A DNA stretch of 64,000 nt, from NCBI RefSeq assembly GCF_016908015.1, contig NZ_JAFBDB010000003.1:124001-188000 (forward strand), given 5' to 3'. A program made the translations under genes and the position numbers. Below, piece by piece: positions 63,467 to 64,000 of the stretch. How positions within the stretch are numbered: the first letter of the stretch is position 1; each line of letters begins with the position of its first letter. This DNA comes from Clostridium pascui (GTDB lineage Bacteria; Bacillota; Clostridia; Clostridiales; Clostridiaceae). Below the pieces are notes generated by a model that saw only the letters and a program-made list of their open reading frames with translations, was not told the origin of the DNA and searched no databases.

Positions 63467-64000
63467 TTATTCTTCTACCCTTTGACTTGTTGATTGCAAC
63501 TGATTAATAGTTTCCTCATCTAAAAACGAAAGCATTCTTTCCTTTAAATTATTTGGATTTTCTCCCGCTTGAATACCTAATAAGCCTTCTATAATCATTT
63601 CCTTTTGATAAACTTCTTCAGAGGTTTTAGCCTTTAACTTCTTAGACATTGGCATAAAAACTACATTTGCTATGAACGATCCATAAAGTGTTGTAATTAA
63701 AGCAATTGACATCTGAGGCCCTATGCTAGACGGATCAGATAATTGCTTAAGCATATTAATAAGCCCTATTAATGTACCAATCATACCAAAGGCAGGTGCT
63801 AGAGCTGCCCCAGTATCAAACATATTTCTATTCTCCTTATGCCTCTCAACTATACCCCTAATTTTCAGTCCTAATACACCCTTTATTGTATCTGGCTCTG
63901 AACCATCAACTATCATCATCATTCCCTTTTTTATAAATGGATCAGAAATACTTTCAACTGTATTTTCTAGCGATAACAATCCTTCTTTTCTGGCTTTTGT
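63467..64000 (-). CDS. motA: Flagellar motor stator protein MotA, C-terminal part (runs off the window)
   Basis: The last 177 codons of motA; the frame stays open to the window edge (TKARKEGLLSLE), so the TTG at 63979 is an internal Leu. Features are GMMMIVDGSEPDTIKGV, the helix TGAALAPAFGMIGTLIGLINML with the Pro/Gly motor-interface residues, and the second helix MSIALITTLYGSFIANVVFMP. The cytoplasmic loop holds the charged residues that contact FliG. The pair motAB confirms a motile cell. Confidence 0.95.
   Translation of the reverse strand, partial: TKARKEGLLSLENTVESISDPFIKKGMMMIVDGSEPDTIKGVLGLKIRGIVERHKENRNMFDTGAALAPAFGMIGTLIGLINMLKQLSDPSSIGPQMSIALITTLYGSFIANVVFMPMSKKLKAKTSEEVYQKEMIIEGLLGIQAGENPNNLKERMLSFLDEETINQLQSTSQRVEE

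Noticed and set aside
1-64000. CRISPR arrays, rRNA, tRNA genes and complete insertion sequences
   Set aside because: No regularly spaced repeats, no rRNA or tRNA-like cloverleaf and no transposase-like protein were seen while reading both strands; a tRNA scan and an IS search would settle it.

Overview
This is a low-GC (AT-rich) chromosomal window from a strictly anaerobic, endospore-forming, motile Firmicute, most likely Clostridium sensu stricto or a close relative. The evidence is the cotJABC spore-coat operon behind a SigE-like promoter, a gerA-type germinant receptor operon, an oxygen-sensitive [NiFe] hydrogenase with its full hyp set, a hybrid cluster protein, T-box, S-box and PyrR leaders, and AGGAGG-like ribosome binding sites. 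Nothing looks like a phage or a complete insertion sequence. Most genes lie on the minus strand.

Layout. 1-2.7 kb: a threonine operon (thrC-thrB-aspartokinase). 3-6.7 kb: a short-form hybrid cluster protein, a DUF2935 protein, a DegV protein and a small acidic protein. 6.8-8.9 kb: a patatin-like lipase gene converging on the wreck of a cytosine permease/deaminase (codBA) operon, whose promoter, PyrR-type leader and terminator are intact. 8.9-16.1 kb: an acetyltransferase, a WG-repeat protein, cotJABC, a soluble chemoreceptor-like protein and a PFL/ACT pair. 16.5-17.2 kb: a duplicated HNH-like protein that appears to start at AUU. 17.3-26.4 kb: a ten-gene operon of cytochrome-b5-like protein, [NiFe] hydrogenase small and large subunits, maturation protease and hypABFCDE. 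26.5-28.5 kb: a cysteine-specific T-box ahead of a two-gene amino-acid ABC transporter without ATPase. 28.6-32.4 kb: lipoate ligase, lipoyl-domain dihydrolipoamide dehydrogenase, and an AhpD-like protein with its MarR regulator. 32.5-41.9 kb: two DEAD-box helicases, a CvfB-like RNA-binding protein, an atypical kinase, metallo-beta-lactamase proteins and small genes. 42-49.7 kb: a decayed chemoreceptor, two two-component systems, a secreted duplicated protein and an intact chemoreceptor. 49.9-55.8 kb: a germinant receptor operon in the order A-B-C-B-C. 55.9-60.6 kb: a SAM-riboswitch operon metF-luxS-metH activation-metH. 60.7-62.7 kb: an alanine-specific T-box ahead of an Lrp/AsnC regulator and an aminotransferase. 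62.7-64 kb: motB and the end of motA.

How the parts work together. Three RNA leaders assign functions to otherwise generic genes. The UGC specifier marks the ABC transporter as a cysteine/cystine importer. The GCA specifier marks the aminotransferase operon as alanine-related. The S-box ties metF, luxS and the split methionine synthase into one methyl-cycle unit. In both T-boxes the specifier was read from an explicit base-pairing model: AGTA/GAA internal loop, flanking helices, then GAA-N-codon-purine. The most unusual items are the AUU-started duplicated HNH-like gene, the eroded codBA operon with a preserved regulatory leader, the cytochrome-b5-like protein in the hydrogenase operon, and the germination operon with doubled B and C genes whose C proteins lack a lipobox cysteine.
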